Below, piece after piece: positions 44,212-53,275 of a stretch of DNA of 64,000 nt. Each line of letters opens with the position of its first letter. Position 1 is the first letter of the stretch. A program made the position numbers and the translations under genes. The DNA lies in assembly GCF_900104605.1 (NCBI RefSeq), contig NZ_LT629960.1, positions 2,033,883-2,097,882 of the forward strand, read 5' to 3'. The notes under the pieces are model-generated. The model did no database searches, was not told the DNA's origin, and saw nothing but the letters and a program-made list of their open reading frames with translations. The stretch comes from Tidjanibacter massiliensis. GTDB lineage: Bacteria > Bacteroidota > Bacteroidia > Bacteroidales > Rikenellaceae.

Positions 44212-44703
44212 ATGAGTGCAGGACAATATATCCGCCGGGCGGCGGGTTATTTCATAAAGTTAGTAGTGCTGGTGGGACTGCTCTACCTGCTGATGTTCGT
44301 GACGGGAACGGCGCGGGTGAGCGCGGAGTTCTTCTTCCGGGAGCTGTTCACCACGCCGCGGGGCATTCTTCTCGTGGCGGCGCTGGCCGTGCTATCGGCC
44401 TTCTATCCGAAGTTCCGGTACGTCAGCCGCGAAGCGGAGGCCGACATCGTGGCCGACCGGGATGCCATCATCAATGCGTTCCATGCGGCGGGCTACGTGA
44501 TGGCCGGCGAAGTTCCGGGCGAATCGATGACCTTCCGCGCCGGTTCGTTTCTCCGCAGGCTGTGGCTCACCTTCGACGACCGGGTGACGGTGAGGACCTT
44601 TGGGGGCGGCATCGTTATTGAAGGCATACGCAAGGAGGCGGTACACGCCCAGTTCAGGATAAACACATACATGCAGAACAGGAGTTATGGGAAAAGGGAT
44701 TAA
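44212..44703 (+). CDS. Small membrane protein ahead of the S41 protease gene
   Basis: 163 residues with two N-terminal membrane helices (about 12-32 and 47-63) and a soluble C-terminal part ending in 'TFGGGIVIEGIRKEAVHAQ'. I do not recognise the family. It overlaps the S41 protease gene by 17 bp, so translation of the two is likely coupled. Confidence 0.75.
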   Translation: MSAGQYIRRAAGYFIKLVVLVGLLYLLMFVTGTARVSAEFFFRELFTTPRGILLVAALAVLSAFYPKFRYVSREAEADIVADRDAIINAFHAAGYVMAGEVPGESMTFRAGSFLRRLWLTFDDRVTVRTFGGGIVIEGIRKEAVHAQFRINTYMQNRSYGKRD

Positions 44704-46360
44704 ATACGGGTTGTGCGTACTGGCCGGTGCCGTCGTGCTGGCAGTAGCTACGGCGGCCGTTCCGCCGCCCGACGGGTTCCGGATGGGGCGCAACATGGAG
44801 GTGCTGGTCAATATGCTGCGCGACATCTCCCTTTTCTATGTGGACGACGTGGACCCCGACGAGCTCCTCTCGGATGCGGCCGCCGGCATGACGGCCGGAC
44901 TCGACCCATATACCGTCTTTATCTCCGAGGAGGATATGGATACCTTCCAGCTCCTTACCACGGGCCGTTACGGCGGCGTGGGTTCCCTTATCCGCAAGAG
45001 CGGCGACGGAGTGGTTTTCGCGGAGCCCTACAAAGGCTCGCCGGCCGATAGGGCCGGTATCGTCGTGGGCGACCGGATTCTCGAAATAGACGGACAGGAC
45101 GCTTCCGCCATGACGACCGAACAGGTGAGTTCGCTGATGAAGGGAGAACCGGGCACCCGACTGAAGATGAAGGTGGCCAAATTCTATACCGGCGATACGG
45201 TGCAGGTGGAGTTGAAACGGGAGATAATCAATATTCCCGGCATTCCCTACTACGGCATGTTGCCCGACAGCGTGGGGTATATTCTCAATATCGATTTTAC
45301 GGACGAAGTGAGCAACGACATGCGCAACGCCATCATGTCGCTCCGGGAGCAGGGGGCCAAAGCCCTTATACTCGACTATCGGAACAACGGGGGCGGTATC
45401 GTGCAGGAGGCGGTCAAGATACTCTCCTTCTTCGTGCCGCGCGGAACCGAGGTAGTCAGCCTCCGGGGGCGCAATCCGGAGGAGAATGCGGTGTTTACCA
45501 CGCAGCAGGAACCGCTCGATACGGAGATACCGCTCGTGGTGCTCGTCAATAACGGTTCGGCGTCTGCCGCCGAAATCGTGGCCGGTGCGCTGCAGGACAT
45601 GGACAGGGCGGTGCTCGTCGGCCGCAGAACCTTCGGTAAGGGGCTCGTGCAGTCTACCCGGCCGCTCGGTTACAATGCTTATCTGAAGGTCACCACTGCC
45701 AAATACTACCTGCCCAGCGGCCGCTGCATACAGGCCATCGACTATGCGTCGCGGGCCGAGGACGGTACGCTCAGCCATATCCCCGATTCGCTCATCACGG
45801 AGTTCCGGACGGCGGCAGGAAGGCGTGTCTATGACGGCGGCGGGGTGATGCCCGACGTCCGGGTCCCGGCCGAGTATGTGAGCCGTTTCGCCTACGTCGT
45901 CTACGGCAAGGGGTATATCCACGATTTCGTGGACGGCTTCATGCGGCGCAACCGCGACCGGGAGATAGTCCCCGGGAGTTTCGCGCTGAGCGATGCGGAC
46001 TATGCCGATTTCACGGCGTTCATGCAGGACAAGGACGTGGAGTGGGAGTCCGATACGAAGCGCCTGCTGGCCAGGTTGAAGGAGTCGGCCGAGGCGGAGC
46101 GCTACATGGACAGCATCGGCGTCTATCTGGAGGGTATCGAGGCGAACCTCGACGACGATGTCCGGGCCGGCCTGCAGCTTTATCGGCAGGAGCTTACGGA
46201 GCTTATCGAGAACGAAATTGTCCTCCGCAGCGCTTACAATGCGGGGGTCGTGGAGCATAACATGGCGAAGGACCCCGACGTGCGCGAGGCGCTTGCGGTA
46301 CTGAACGACCCGGAACGTTACCGGGAAATCCTCGCCTCGAAGGATACCGACCGAAAATAG
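44687..46360 (+). CDS. S41-family C-terminal processing peptidase
   Basis: 557 residues with an N-terminal signal/anchor (about 5-24), a PDZ domain (about 88-170, 'YKGSPADRAGIVVGDRILEIDG') and the tail-specific protease core: 'ALILDYRNNGGGIVQEAV', nucleophilic Ser in 'VLVNNGSASAAEIVAGAL' (about residue 290) and Lys in 'RRTFGKGLVQST' (about 322). Long helical sequence follows. Ctp proteases cut periplasmic proteins or cell-wall hydrolases near their C-termini. It lies between a small membrane protein and a histidine kinase (28 bp downstream), in one likely operon. Confidence 0.93.
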   Translation: MGKGIKYGLCVLAGAVVLAVATAAVPPPDGFRMGRNMEVLVNMLRDISLFYVDDVDPDELLSDAAAGMTAGLDPYTVFISEEDMDTFQLLTTGRYGGVGSLIRKSGDGVVFAEPYKGSPADRAGIVVGDRILEIDGQDASAMTTEQVSSLMKGEPGTRLKMKVAKFYTGDTVQVELKREIINIPGIPYYGMLPDSVGYILNIDFTDEVSNDMRNAIMSLREQGAKALILDYRNNGGGIVQEAVKILSFFVPRGTEVVSLRGRNPEENAVFTTQQEPLDTEIPLVVLVNNGSASAAEIVAGALQDMDRAVLVGRRTFGKGLVQSTRPLGYNAYLKVTTAKYYLPSGRCIQAIDYASRAEDGTLSHIPDSLITEFRTAAGRRVYDGGGVMPDVRVPAEYVSRFAYVVYGKGYIHDFVDGFMRRNRDREIVPGSFALSDADYADFTAFMQDKDVEWESDTKRLLARLKESAEAERYMDSIGVYLEGIEANLDDDVRAGLQLYRQELTELIENEIVLRSAYNAGVVEHNMAKDPDVREALAVLNDPERYREILASKDTDRK

Positions 46361-46387
46361 GGGCGCCGACAGGCGGCGCAGTGCGCT

Positions 46388-47569
46388 ATGAAGGCTAAAT
46401 GGAATTTCATGAATATCGACCGCACCACGCTCTCTTTCCGCAAGAAAGTGGTGCTGATATCCTTCGGTCTCGCTATCGGGTGCGTTTCGCTGTGGTTCAC
46501 CTCGAGCATGGCCCGTCAGTTGCGCGAAAAGGAGAACTACGAGGTGAGGCTCTGGGCGCTTGCCATCGAACGGCTCGGACAGTTCAATGCGGACGACCCC
46601 CTGTCGGCCTACATCATGGACAGCCGGAACAACATTCCCTTCATCCGTACGACCGACAATTTCAGCGAGGTGCTCAGTTCCAACCTGATTCCCGACCGCA
46701 TTCTCTACCATCCCGACCTGCTGAGCCGCAAGCTGGAACAGCTCGCGCGGGAGAATCCGCCTTTGGAAATCACGGCGTGGAACGGTTCGCGGTTCTACAT
46801 ATTCTACGGCAATTCGCGTCTGCAGAAAACGCTCACGGTCTTTCCGTTCGTACAGCTCGCCGTGATAGTCATCTTCATCGGTTTCGGGTTCCTCACCTTC
46901 CGCAGCTCGCAGGAGGATGAACAGAACAAAGTATGGATAGGGCTTGCCAAGGAGACGGCTCATCAGCTCGGTACGCCCATCTCGTCGCTGCTCGGCTGGA
47001 TAGAGTACCTCAAGACGCAGCACATCGACCCCTCCGTCGTAGAGGAGATGAATAAGGACCTCACGCGGCTGATGAAGGTGGCCGACCGCTTCTCCAAAAT
47101 AGGCTCGGAGACGGTGCTGTCGCCGGCCAACGTGAACGAGGTGGTGGGCAGCAGCGTGATGTATTTCCGCACGCGCATCCCGCGTAACGTAACCCTGAGC
47201 TACAACGGACTCGCCATCGCCCCCGTGCAGGCGATGATAAACGGTGCCCTGTTCGAGTGGGTGGTGGAAAACCTGCTGAAGAACTCCCTCGATGCGCTGC
47301 AGGGGCAGGGGGAGATAGACGTGCGCATCTCCGACGACCTTGAATGGGTCTATATCGACGTGAAGGATACGGGCAAGGGTATCCCGAAATCCAATTTCAA
47401 ACGTATTTTTGAGCCCGGTTTTACGACCAAGACGCGCGGTTGGGGACTGGGGCTCTCGCTTAGCAGACGCATCATCGAGGAGTACCACAAGGGGCGTATC
47501 TATGTGGTCGATTCCGAACCCGGCCGGGGGACGACCATACGCATCGCCCTTAAAAGGCTTTACGCATGA
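46388..47569 (+). CDS. Sensor histidine kinase with AHQLGTP H-box
   Basis: 393 residues: membrane helices at about 22-42 and 155-178 enclosing a ~110-residue periplasmic sensor region, a dimerisation domain with 'LAKETAHQLGTPISSLLGW' (phospho-acceptor His about 192) and a C-terminal HATPase domain ('ENLLKNSLDAL', 'DVKDTGKGIPKSNF', 'GWGLGLSLSRRII'). The residue after the His is Gln rather than the usual Glu or Asp. No response regulator gene is adjacent. The stop overlaps the ATG of the DUF4271 gene (ATGA). Confidence 0.92.
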   Translation: MKAKWNFMNIDRTTLSFRKKVVLISFGLAIGCVSLWFTSSMARQLREKENYEVRLWALAIERLGQFNADDPLSAYIMDSRNNIPFIRTTDNFSEVLSSNLIPDRILYHPDLLSRKLEQLARENPPLEITAWNGSRFYIFYGNSRLQKTLTVFPFVQLAVIVIFIGFGFLTFRSSQEDEQNKVWIGLAKETAHQLGTPISSLLGWIEYLKTQHIDPSVVEEMNKDLTRLMKVADRFSKIGSETVLSPANVNEVVGSSVMYFRTRIPRNVTLSYNGLAIAPVQAMINGALFEWVVENLLKNSLDALQGQGEIDVRISDDLEWVYIDVKDTGKGIPKSNFKRIFEPGFTTKTRGWGLGLSLSRRIIEEYHKGRIYVVDSEPGRGTTIRIALKRLYA

Positions 47570-48495
47570 CATTCGGGGCTGCGGGGGATACGACGGTGGT
47601 GCGGACGTTTCCGTACGGCGTTCCGGAGGGAGCGGACTCTCTCGTGCGGTTGTCGTTCGGAGCGGACGATACGGTGCGGCATGTCCCGGGGCGACTTCTG
47701 CCGACGGATTCCCTTCCGGAACCGTGTTCCCCGGTACTCCCTGCGGATACCGTATCGGCAGCCGACATTTATGGACCTGTCAGTTTCGTTCCCGTTGCCG
47801 GTGCTCCGGAGCCTTGCGGCATACCCGTTACTTTCGGTGTCGGGTATCAGATGCTGACGGTACTGCTGCTGTTGCTCTATCTGCTGCTGGTCTTCCGTGC
47901 CGGTGGTCATGCGGCGCGGATGATGCGTGCCGTCTGGGGACGTGGCGGGGAGGGGAAACACCGGCATGACGGCGACATGCCCGGAGCCGAGGTGCAGGCG
48001 CTGATTCTATCCTGCGGCCTGCTGATGTGCGGCTTGGCGGCGGTAAAAATCTTTGAATTGTGGGGAGAGTGGCGGTGGCTTCCCTCCTCTCTGTGGGGCG
48101 GAGGGTGGCTCGCCGTGCCGGCGGTCATGCTGGCGCTGCTCGCCGTCATGGGGGTACAGTCGGCGGTCTTGCATGTCGTCGGGAAACTTACCTTCAGCAC
48201 GGAATTCATCCGGATGCTTTGCGCCAAGCGTCTCTCGTTGTTCGCTTCCATGACCGTGACGGGAACGCCTGCGGTGTTGCTTGCGGCTCTCTCCGGCGGT
48301 GTGTGGGCCGATGTAGCGGCCGGCTTGTTTGTGACCGTAACCGTCGCTCACTTAGCGCTCTATGCCGGACGCTCCTTTTTGTGGTTTATCGACCGAAAAG
48401 TTTCGATTTTGCTTTGGATTTTGTACCTTTGCGCCGTCGAAGCGATGCCGTTCGGCATATTTGCGGTCGGCCTGTCCAGGAGCTGGCCGGTATAG
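47566..48495 (+). CDS. DUF4271 membrane protein
   Basis: 309 residues. The first ~95 are extracytoplasmic-looking and variable, without an obvious signal peptide. The rest holds about seven membrane helices in the DUF4271 pattern ('LILSCGLLMCGLAAVKIFEL', 'LHVVGKLTFSTEFIRMLC', 'ILLWILYLCAVEAMPF'). In Bacteroidetes this family is often found just before a uroporphyrinogen-III synthase gene, as here. Function unknown. Overlaps the histidine kinase gene by 4 bp. Confidence 0.85.
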   Translation: MTFGAAGDTTVVRTFPYGVPEGADSLVRLSFGADDTVRHVPGRLLPTDSLPEPCSPVLPADTVSAADIYGPVSFVPVAGAPEPCGIPVTFGVGYQMLTVLLLLLYLLLVFRAGGHAARMMRAVWGRGGEGKHRHDGDMPGAEVQALILSCGLLMCGLAAVKIFELWGEWRWLPSSLWGGGWLAVPAVMLALLAVMGVQSAVLHVVGKLTFSTEFIRMLCAKRLSLFASMTVTGTPAVLLAALSGGVWADVAAGLFVTVTVAHLALYAGRSFLWFIDRKVSILLWILYLCAVEAMPFGIFAVGLSRSWPV

Positions 48496-48524
48496 ACGCA
48501 GTAGAACTTAAACAGGTTTGAGAG

Positions 48525-49406
48525 TTGAAGGTCAGGAACATATTGATTTCGCAGCCGGCGCCTGCCGTCATTGAAAAATCTCCGTTTTACGAAATTATCC
48601 AGAAATACAACGCCAAGATAGACTACCGGCCCTTTATCAAAGTCGTCGGTGTCAGCCTCAAGGAGTTCCGCAGCCAGCGGGTAGAGATACTCGAACACAC
48701 TGCCGTGGTATTCACGAATCGCACTACCGTAGACAGTTTTTTCCGGATATGCGAGGAGGCGCGCATTACCGTGCCCGAAACCATGAAGTATTTCTGCAAT
48801 ACCGAGGCGATAGCCCTCTATCTCCAGAAATATATCGTCTACCGCAAGCGCAAGATATTCTTTGCGGACGGTAAGTTCGACACCTTCATGGAGTTGATTC
48901 TGAAACATAAGGAGGAGAAGTTTCTCGTATCGCTCACCGAACCGAACAACGGCGAGGTACCCGATACGATGGAGAAACTGAAACTCAATTTGTCGAAAGT
49001 GGTGTTGGCCAAGACCGTGGCAGCCGACCTCGAGGGGATAGAGCCTTCGCAGTATGACCTGATGGTATTTTACAGCCCGTCGGAGATTTCCACCCTCGTT
49101 TCCGCCTTCGGAGTCGAAAGTATTCCCACGGTGGCTACGTTCGGAACGAGTACCGCTTCCGCCGCCGCGAATGCGGGCCTGCGGATAGGAACCCTTGCTC
49201 CTTCTCCCGAGGCGCCTTCGATGGCCAAGGCGATAGATATCTACATAGGCAAGATAAACAGCGGCCAGGAGCTTTCGCCGGTGGTGGTGAACGGCAGCGG
49301 CAAGGCGGCCGAGTTCCTGAAAGCGCAGGAGGTGAAGCCGGGACGCAAGGCACGCCCGCGCAAGCCGGAACAGGCACCTGCCGACAAGAAGGCGAAACAG
49401 GCATAA
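48525..49406 (+). CDS. hemD: Uroporphyrinogen-III synthase (TTG start)
   Basis: 293 residues. It would close and invert hydroxymethylbilane to uroporphyrinogen III in tetrapyrrole synthesis. The start is the TTG at 48525: it gives the family N-terminus 'KVRNILISQPAPA', and the next Met is too far in. Two-lobed HemD features include 'VVFTNRTTVDSFFRICEEA', 'YDLMVFYSPSEISTLVSAFG' and 'VATFGTSTASAAANAGLRI'. A Lys/Arg/Ala-rich tail of about 35 residues is extra. It lies 29 bp after the DUF4271 gene; other heme genes are not present. Confidence 0.88.
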   Translation: MKVRNILISQPAPAVIEKSPFYEIIQKYNAKIDYRPFIKVVGVSLKEFRSQRVEILEHTAVVFTNRTTVDSFFRICEEARITVPETMKYFCNTEAIALYLQKYIVYRKRKIFFADGKFDTFMELILKHKEEKFLVSLTEPNNGEVPDTMEKLKLNLSKVVLAKTVAADLEGIEPSQYDLMVFYSPSEISTLVSAFGVESIPTVATFGTSTASAAANAGLRIGTLAPSPEAPSMAKAIDIYIGKINSGQELSPVVVNGSGKAAEFLKAQEVKPGRKARPRKPEQAPADKKAKQA

Positions 49407-49429
49407 TACGGCCGGGAACCGGAGACAGG

Positions 49430-49479
49430 GAGACCGTTCGGTAAAAGCGTATGGCGCTTTGCCGGGCGGTCTCTTTTTT
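49430..49479 (+). terminator. Terminator of the hemD transcript overlapping the rnpA promoter
   Basis: Outer stem GAGACCG (49430-49436) with CGGTCTC (49467-49473), further imperfect inner pairing, then T6. The -33 TTTG of the rnpA promoter lies within the hairpin. Confidence 0.75.
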
Positions 49480-49488
49480 GTAATTTTG
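49458..49488 (+). promoter_or_regulatory. Promoter of rnpA-yidD
   Basis: TTTG (49458-49461), a 19-bp spacer and TAATTTTG (49481-49488). This is a full consensus match 70 bp before the rnpA ATG. Confidence 0.75.
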
Positions 49489-49558
49489 CATACATTCCCG
49501 ATGGCGGTGCGTGCCGGAGAATATCGGCGTACGGATGTTGGTTTAGCGACGGATTGAC

Positions 49559-49978
49559 ATGGCGGAGAACGGACTGTCGCGGGCCGAACGGCTTCGCGGC
49601 GACAAATCCATAGGAGAGCTTTTCAGGGAGGGACGGAGCGGTTTCGTTTTCCCGTTCCGGTATTACTATCTCTGCGTCCCTGCCGAAGCGGGAGTACCCG
49701 CAGGTTCCATGCTCGTGTCCGTTCCCAAGAAGCTGTTCCGCCGGGCCGTGAAGCGCAACCTGCTGAAGAGGCGGACGCGCGAGGCATTCCGGTTGGAGAA
49801 ACACGGCGCAGTCCGTTGTATGGCCCGGGAGGAGTGCCTCCGTATTGCGCTGGTCTACGCTGCGAAGGAGGAAGTCGGAACGGTACGGCTGCGCGGGAGC
49901 GTCCGGCGGATTTTTGCGGAGATTGCGGCTGCGCGGGAGCGTTCGGCCGGGCAGACCGGAGGAGGGGAGCAACGATGA
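49559..49978 (+). CDS. rnpA: Ribonuclease P protein component
   Basis: 139 residues with '[20 protein letters not shown]' at the start and the signature '[24 protein letters not shown]' helix that contacts RNase P RNA and pre-tRNA leaders. It assists 5' maturation of tRNAs. Its TGA overlaps the ATG of yidD (ATGA). The rpmH gene that commonly precedes rnpA is not here, which is usual in this phylum. Confidence 0.95.
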   Translation: MAENGLSRAERLRGDKSIGELFREGRSGFVFPFRYYYLCVPAEAGVPAGSMLVSVPKKLFRRAVKRNLLKRRTREAFRLEKHGAVRCMAREECLRIALVYAAKEEVGTVRLRGSVRRIFAEIAAARERSAGQTGGGEQR

Positions 49979-50214
49979 AGCCCGCTGAGATAGCGAAAAG
50001 AGTGGTCGCTTTTCCTTTCATTCTGTTGGTGAAGTTCTACCAGCTTTGCATTTCACCCTTTACCATGCCTTCGTGCCGTTACACGCCGACCTGTTCCGAA
50101 TACGCCCTGCAGGCCATCCGGAAATACGGCCCCCTGAAGGGTGGCTGGCTCGCCCTCAAACGCATCGCCCGGTGCCATCCCTGGGGCGGGCACGGGTACG
50201 ACCCCGTCCCCTGA
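49975..50214 (+). CDS. yidD: YidD membrane-protein insertion efficiency factor
   Basis: 79 residues from the ATG overlapping the rnpA stop. The YidD signature '[28 protein letters not shown]' region with its three Cys, and the ending '[17 protein letters not shown]', are complete. The protein has an amphipathic N-terminus and helps YidC-mediated insertion. yidC is not in the window. Confidence 0.96.
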   Translation: MKPAEIAKRVVAFPFILLVKFYQLCISPFTMPSCRYTPTCSEYALQAIRKYGPLKGGWLALKRIARCHPWGGHGYDPVP

Positions 50215-50321
50215 CGTTTCCCTTTTGTATTTGTTGCCGGCGAGTCATTCGCTGTTTGGTTCCTACCGTTTTATTTTATAAATTTATAACGTTATTTGTC
50301 ATCTGCCTAAAACTATGTGCT

Positions 50322-50768
50322 ATGAAAACGCTGTGTTCGTTTGCAGGATTGTGGCTTCTTCTTGTATTTGCGGCGGGCTGCGAGAGGCGGCCGGTCGAGG
50401 AGCCGCCCGTGATAGGGGATAAGGGATATACGCTCGAATGTACTTATTTCAATGAGTGTTCCGTCCCGATAAAGTTCGACTTTATGTATGGGGAGGTCGC
50501 CGATATCCCCGTAGGCGGGAAATACACCCGTAATAGCGTGGGACTGGGGTGTTTCCCGGGCCATCCTTTCAAGCCTTACAGGTGGTTCAAGTTGTATTGC
50601 GGAGATTATCGTGTCGATGTCATCGACCGGCCGGAACTGGAGCTGTTCGACCTGACGAATTACGACCTCGTGCGGGAGGAGGAGTGTTACCGTAGGTACG
50701 AATATACCTTTACGGACGAATATTTCGAGAAGAATGGGTACGAGCTGCCGCGGCAGGGGACCGATTGA
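50322..50768 (+). CDS. Small lipoprotein, function unknown
   Basis: 148 residues from the ATG at 50322, where a lipoprotein signal begins (lipobox FAAGC, Cys about residue 20). The mature part is acidic and Tyr-rich, with three more Cys ('LECTYFNECSVPIKF', 'LGCFPGH'), and no recognised fold. A longer upstream frame overlaps yidD and is not coding. It stands alone between yidD and pepP. Confidence 0.65.
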   Translation: MKTLCSFAGLWLLLVFAAGCERRPVEEPPVIGDKGYTLECTYFNECSVPIKFDFMYGEVADIPVGGKYTRNSVGLGCFPGHPFKPYRWFKLYCGDYRVDVIDRPELELFDLTNYDLVREEECYRRYEYTFTDEYFEKNGYELPRQGTD

Positions 50769-50898
50769 AGGCGGTGCCGGTTCCCGAAAATCGCGTGGCG
50801 GGATGCCGAAAGGGGGGAGACGGTTGCCCGTTGTCGGAAAAAATCGTAACTTTACGGGGAATGGCTGAAAAAAGAATGACATTTAAAAGATAATCACC

Positions 50899-52299
50899 AT
50901 GTTCTCGAAAGAAACCTACATCAAGCGGCGCGAGCTGCTGCGCGAAAGGGTATCGCGCGGGGGACTCATTCTGTTGCCCGGCAACAGCGAGGCTCCGAGG
51001 AACTATCCCGACAACGGCTACCATTTCCGTCAGGACAGCAATTTCCTCTACTTCTACGGTCTCAAACTGCCCGACCTGGTCGGCCTGCTCGACATTGATG
51101 CGGGCGAGGACTGGCTCTTCGGCGACGACCTGTCGATGGACGACATCATCTGGACGGGACCGCAGCCGACCGTAAGCGAACTGGGTGCTCGATGCGGCAT
51201 TTCGCATACCGCCCCGCTGGCCGTGTTGCAGGAGAAGCTGACGCTCGCGATAAGGAAAGGGCGTCCGGTGCACTTCCTGCCGCCCTACCGTGCCGACAAC
51301 AAACTGAAGCTGAGCCGCTGGCTCGGCATCTGCCCGGAGGCGATAGCGGACCGCATTTCGATAGAGCTTGCCATTGCCATCGTATCGCTGCGCGACAAGA
51401 AGTCGGACGAGGAGATACGCGAAATCGAGGATGCCTGCGAAATCGGATATCGTATGCACACGACGGCCATGAAGATGTGCCGTCCCGGTGCACGTGAGCG
51501 CGACATCGCGGGGGCAATCGAGGGCATCGCGCTCGAAATGGGCGAAGGCGTGTCGTTCCACTCCATCGTCACGCAGCACGGCGAGACGCTCCATAACCAC
51601 GGCCACGACGGTATTCTCGAATCGGGTCGCATGCTGCTGGTGGATGCGGGGGCCGAGAACCTGATGAACTATTGCAGCGACTTTACCCGTAGCTATCCGG
51701 TAAACGGCCGGTTCACCCCCATGCAGCGCGATATTTATGAAATCGTACTCGCCGCGAATGCCCATGCGTTCGAGATGGCCAAACCGGGTCTGCTTTACAA
51801 GGAGGTGCACCTGGCCTGCGTGAAAGTCATCCTCGAGGGACTCAAGTCGCTCGGGCTCGTCCGGGGCAACATGGACGATGCGGTGGCCAACGGGGTACAT
51901 GCGCTCTTCATGCCCCACGGACTGGGGCACCTGATGGGGCTCGACGTGCACGACATGGAGGATATCGGGGAGAAATATGTGGGATACGACCTCGAGACGG
52001 AGCGCAGCACGCAGCTCGGCGTAAGCAACCTGCGGATGGCCCGGCGCCTGCAGGTGGGGATGGTGATGACCGACGAACCCGGTATCTACTTCATCCCGGC
52101 CTACATTGCCAAGTGGAAGGCCGAAGGTACGAACCGGGAGTTCGTCAATTTCGACAAACTCGAACCGTACATGAATTTCGGCGGAATACGTATCGAGGAC
52201 GACCTGCTCATTACCGAAACGGGCAACCGCATCCTCGGCAAGCGCCGCATTCCGGTTACCGTACAGGAAATCGAGGAGTTCATGGTCGGCGACCGATAG
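50899..52299 (+). CDS. pepP: Xaa-Pro aminopeptidase (aminopeptidase P family)
   Basis: 466 residues. An N-terminal creatinase-like domain ('RDSNFLY'-type 'FRQDSNFLYFYGL', 1-170) precedes the pita-bread metallopeptidase. The dinuclear metal ligands are visible: Asp in 'LLVDAGAENLMNYCSDFTRS', His in 'PHGLGHLMGLDVHD', Glu in 'MTDEPGIYF' and Glu in 'GGIRIEDDLLIT'. It cleaves the first residue from peptides with Pro second. Cytoplasmic by lack of signal. A TAACTTTA box near 50848 (one base off TAnnTTTG) may be its promoter. Confidence 0.95.
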   Translation: MFSKETYIKRRELLRERVSRGGLILLPGNSEAPRNYPDNGYHFRQDSNFLYFYGLKLPDLVGLLDIDAGEDWLFGDDLSMDDIIWTGPQPTVSELGARCGISHTAPLAVLQEKLTLAIRKGRPVHFLPPYRADNKLKLSRWLGICPEAIADRISIELAIAIVSLRDKKSDEEIREIEDACEIGYRMHTTAMKMCRPGARERDIAGAIEGIALEMGEGVSFHSIVTQHGETLHNHGHDGILESGRMLLVDAGAENLMNYCSDFTRSYPVNGRFTPMQRDIYEIVLAANAHAFEMAKPGLLYKEVHLACVKVILEGLKSLGLVRGNMDDAVANGVHALFMPHGLGHLMGLDVHDMEDIGEKYVGYDLETERSTQLGVSNLRMARRLQVGMVMTDEPGIYFIPAYIAKWKAEGTNREFVNFDKLEPYMNFGGIRIEDDLLITETGNRILGKRRIPVTVQEIEEFMVGDR

Positions 52300-52321
52300 G
52301 CCTTCCGGTCGGAAAACGCAC

Positions 52322-52356
52322 AAAGCAGGGGAACGGATTGCCGTTCCCCTGCTTTC
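52322..52356 (+). terminator. Terminator of pepP
   Basis: A perfect 15-bp stem (52322-52336 with 52341-52355) and ATTG loop, 22 bp after the stop. The T-tract is short. Confidence 0.75.
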
Positions 52357-52559
52357 GTATGCCTCTGTTTTGTCTTGCTGTCCGCATTGCGAAACGTCCC
52401 GGATACGGCGGTTGCAAAATCCGTGACTATCGTGCGGCAAGTGCGGGATGATACCGCAGGGGAACCGGAACGATAGGAGCGATGCGTTGCAGAGGCGACG
52501 GGAGGCGGTTCGTCCGGCTTTTTTCCCGTTGTCGGCGGTATTCGTGCCGAAAAGGGGTA

Positions 52560-53100
52560 TCAGGGTGCTATTCCCGTAATCCGGAAATACAGTTCCCTGC
52601 CGTCGAGGGTGCACTGCGCCGCGATGTCGCAGTCGAAAGCCGGGCGCTGTTCGGGCGGGGCGGAAGCGTCGTATTCGGTGCGGATAAAGCCGTCGCCGGC
52701 TATGCCGAGACGGGAATATTTTTCGGCTCCGTCGACAGAGAGCGAGGCCCGGGAAGAATATACGTATAGCCTCACATCGTAATCGTCGCCGCCGACTTCG
52801 AAACTACCCGTGTCGAATACGTACTTCCGGCCGTTCCGGACGGCCTCGCACAGTAGCGTTACGGCATTCATCATGCCGTTGGAGTCGTCCCGTACCGTTA
52901 TGCGTCCGTCGGAAATCTCTAACGGGCTGCCGTCGAGGGTGACCTCCCATGCGGTGATGCGGTAACCGTCGATCAGGTCAATCATTCCGGTGCATCCCGG
53001 TATCGGGGGGGCAAGTATGTGCCTCTTTGTTGCATCCGTATGCCGCTCCCAGCACCGCCGCATATATCATTATCCGATGCAGTAGATGTAGGTTCATCAT
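52560..53100 (-). pseudogene. Lipoprotein gene broken (or switched off) at a C7 tract
   Basis: From the ATG at 53100 a lipoprotein signal peptide reads MMNLHLLHRIMIYAAVLGAAYGC (Cys23), but after 32 codons the frame passes a run of seven C (53005-53011, G on the plus strand) and stops at 52978-52980. The body of the protein, ending at 52560, is open in another frame, which by itself lacks a signal peptide. Removing one C joins them into a 179-residue lipoprotein continuing 'CPPIPGCTGMIDLIDGYRI'. So the gene is either phase-variable by slipped-strand pairing, a recent frameshift, or a sequencing error. The mature part is beta-rich and of unknown function. Confidence 0.7.
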
Positions 53101-53222
53101 GGTGATAGCGATGATTGTATGTTATGCAAGATAACGAAAATTCCGGTAAGATGGCGTGAAGCGTCCGGTTTCTGTCGCACGGGTGGGATGCCGACGATAT
53201 GCGGAACGGCTGCCGCCATGTG

Positions 53223-53256
53223 AAAAAACGGCACCGGACAATGGGCCGGTGCCGTT
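53223..53256 (-). terminator. Intrinsic terminator of the DUF3467 gene
   Basis: An 11-bp stem (53227-53237 with 53246-53256), then a T6 tract on the minus strand, 20 bp past the stop. Confidence 0.88.
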
Positions 53257-53275
53257 CGTTCAGTCGGGAAAAGCA

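Noticed and set aside
44654..47572. 972-codon minus-strand frame over the S41 protease and histidine kinase genes
   Set aside because: It spans two well-supported plus-strand genes and shows no recognisable domain.
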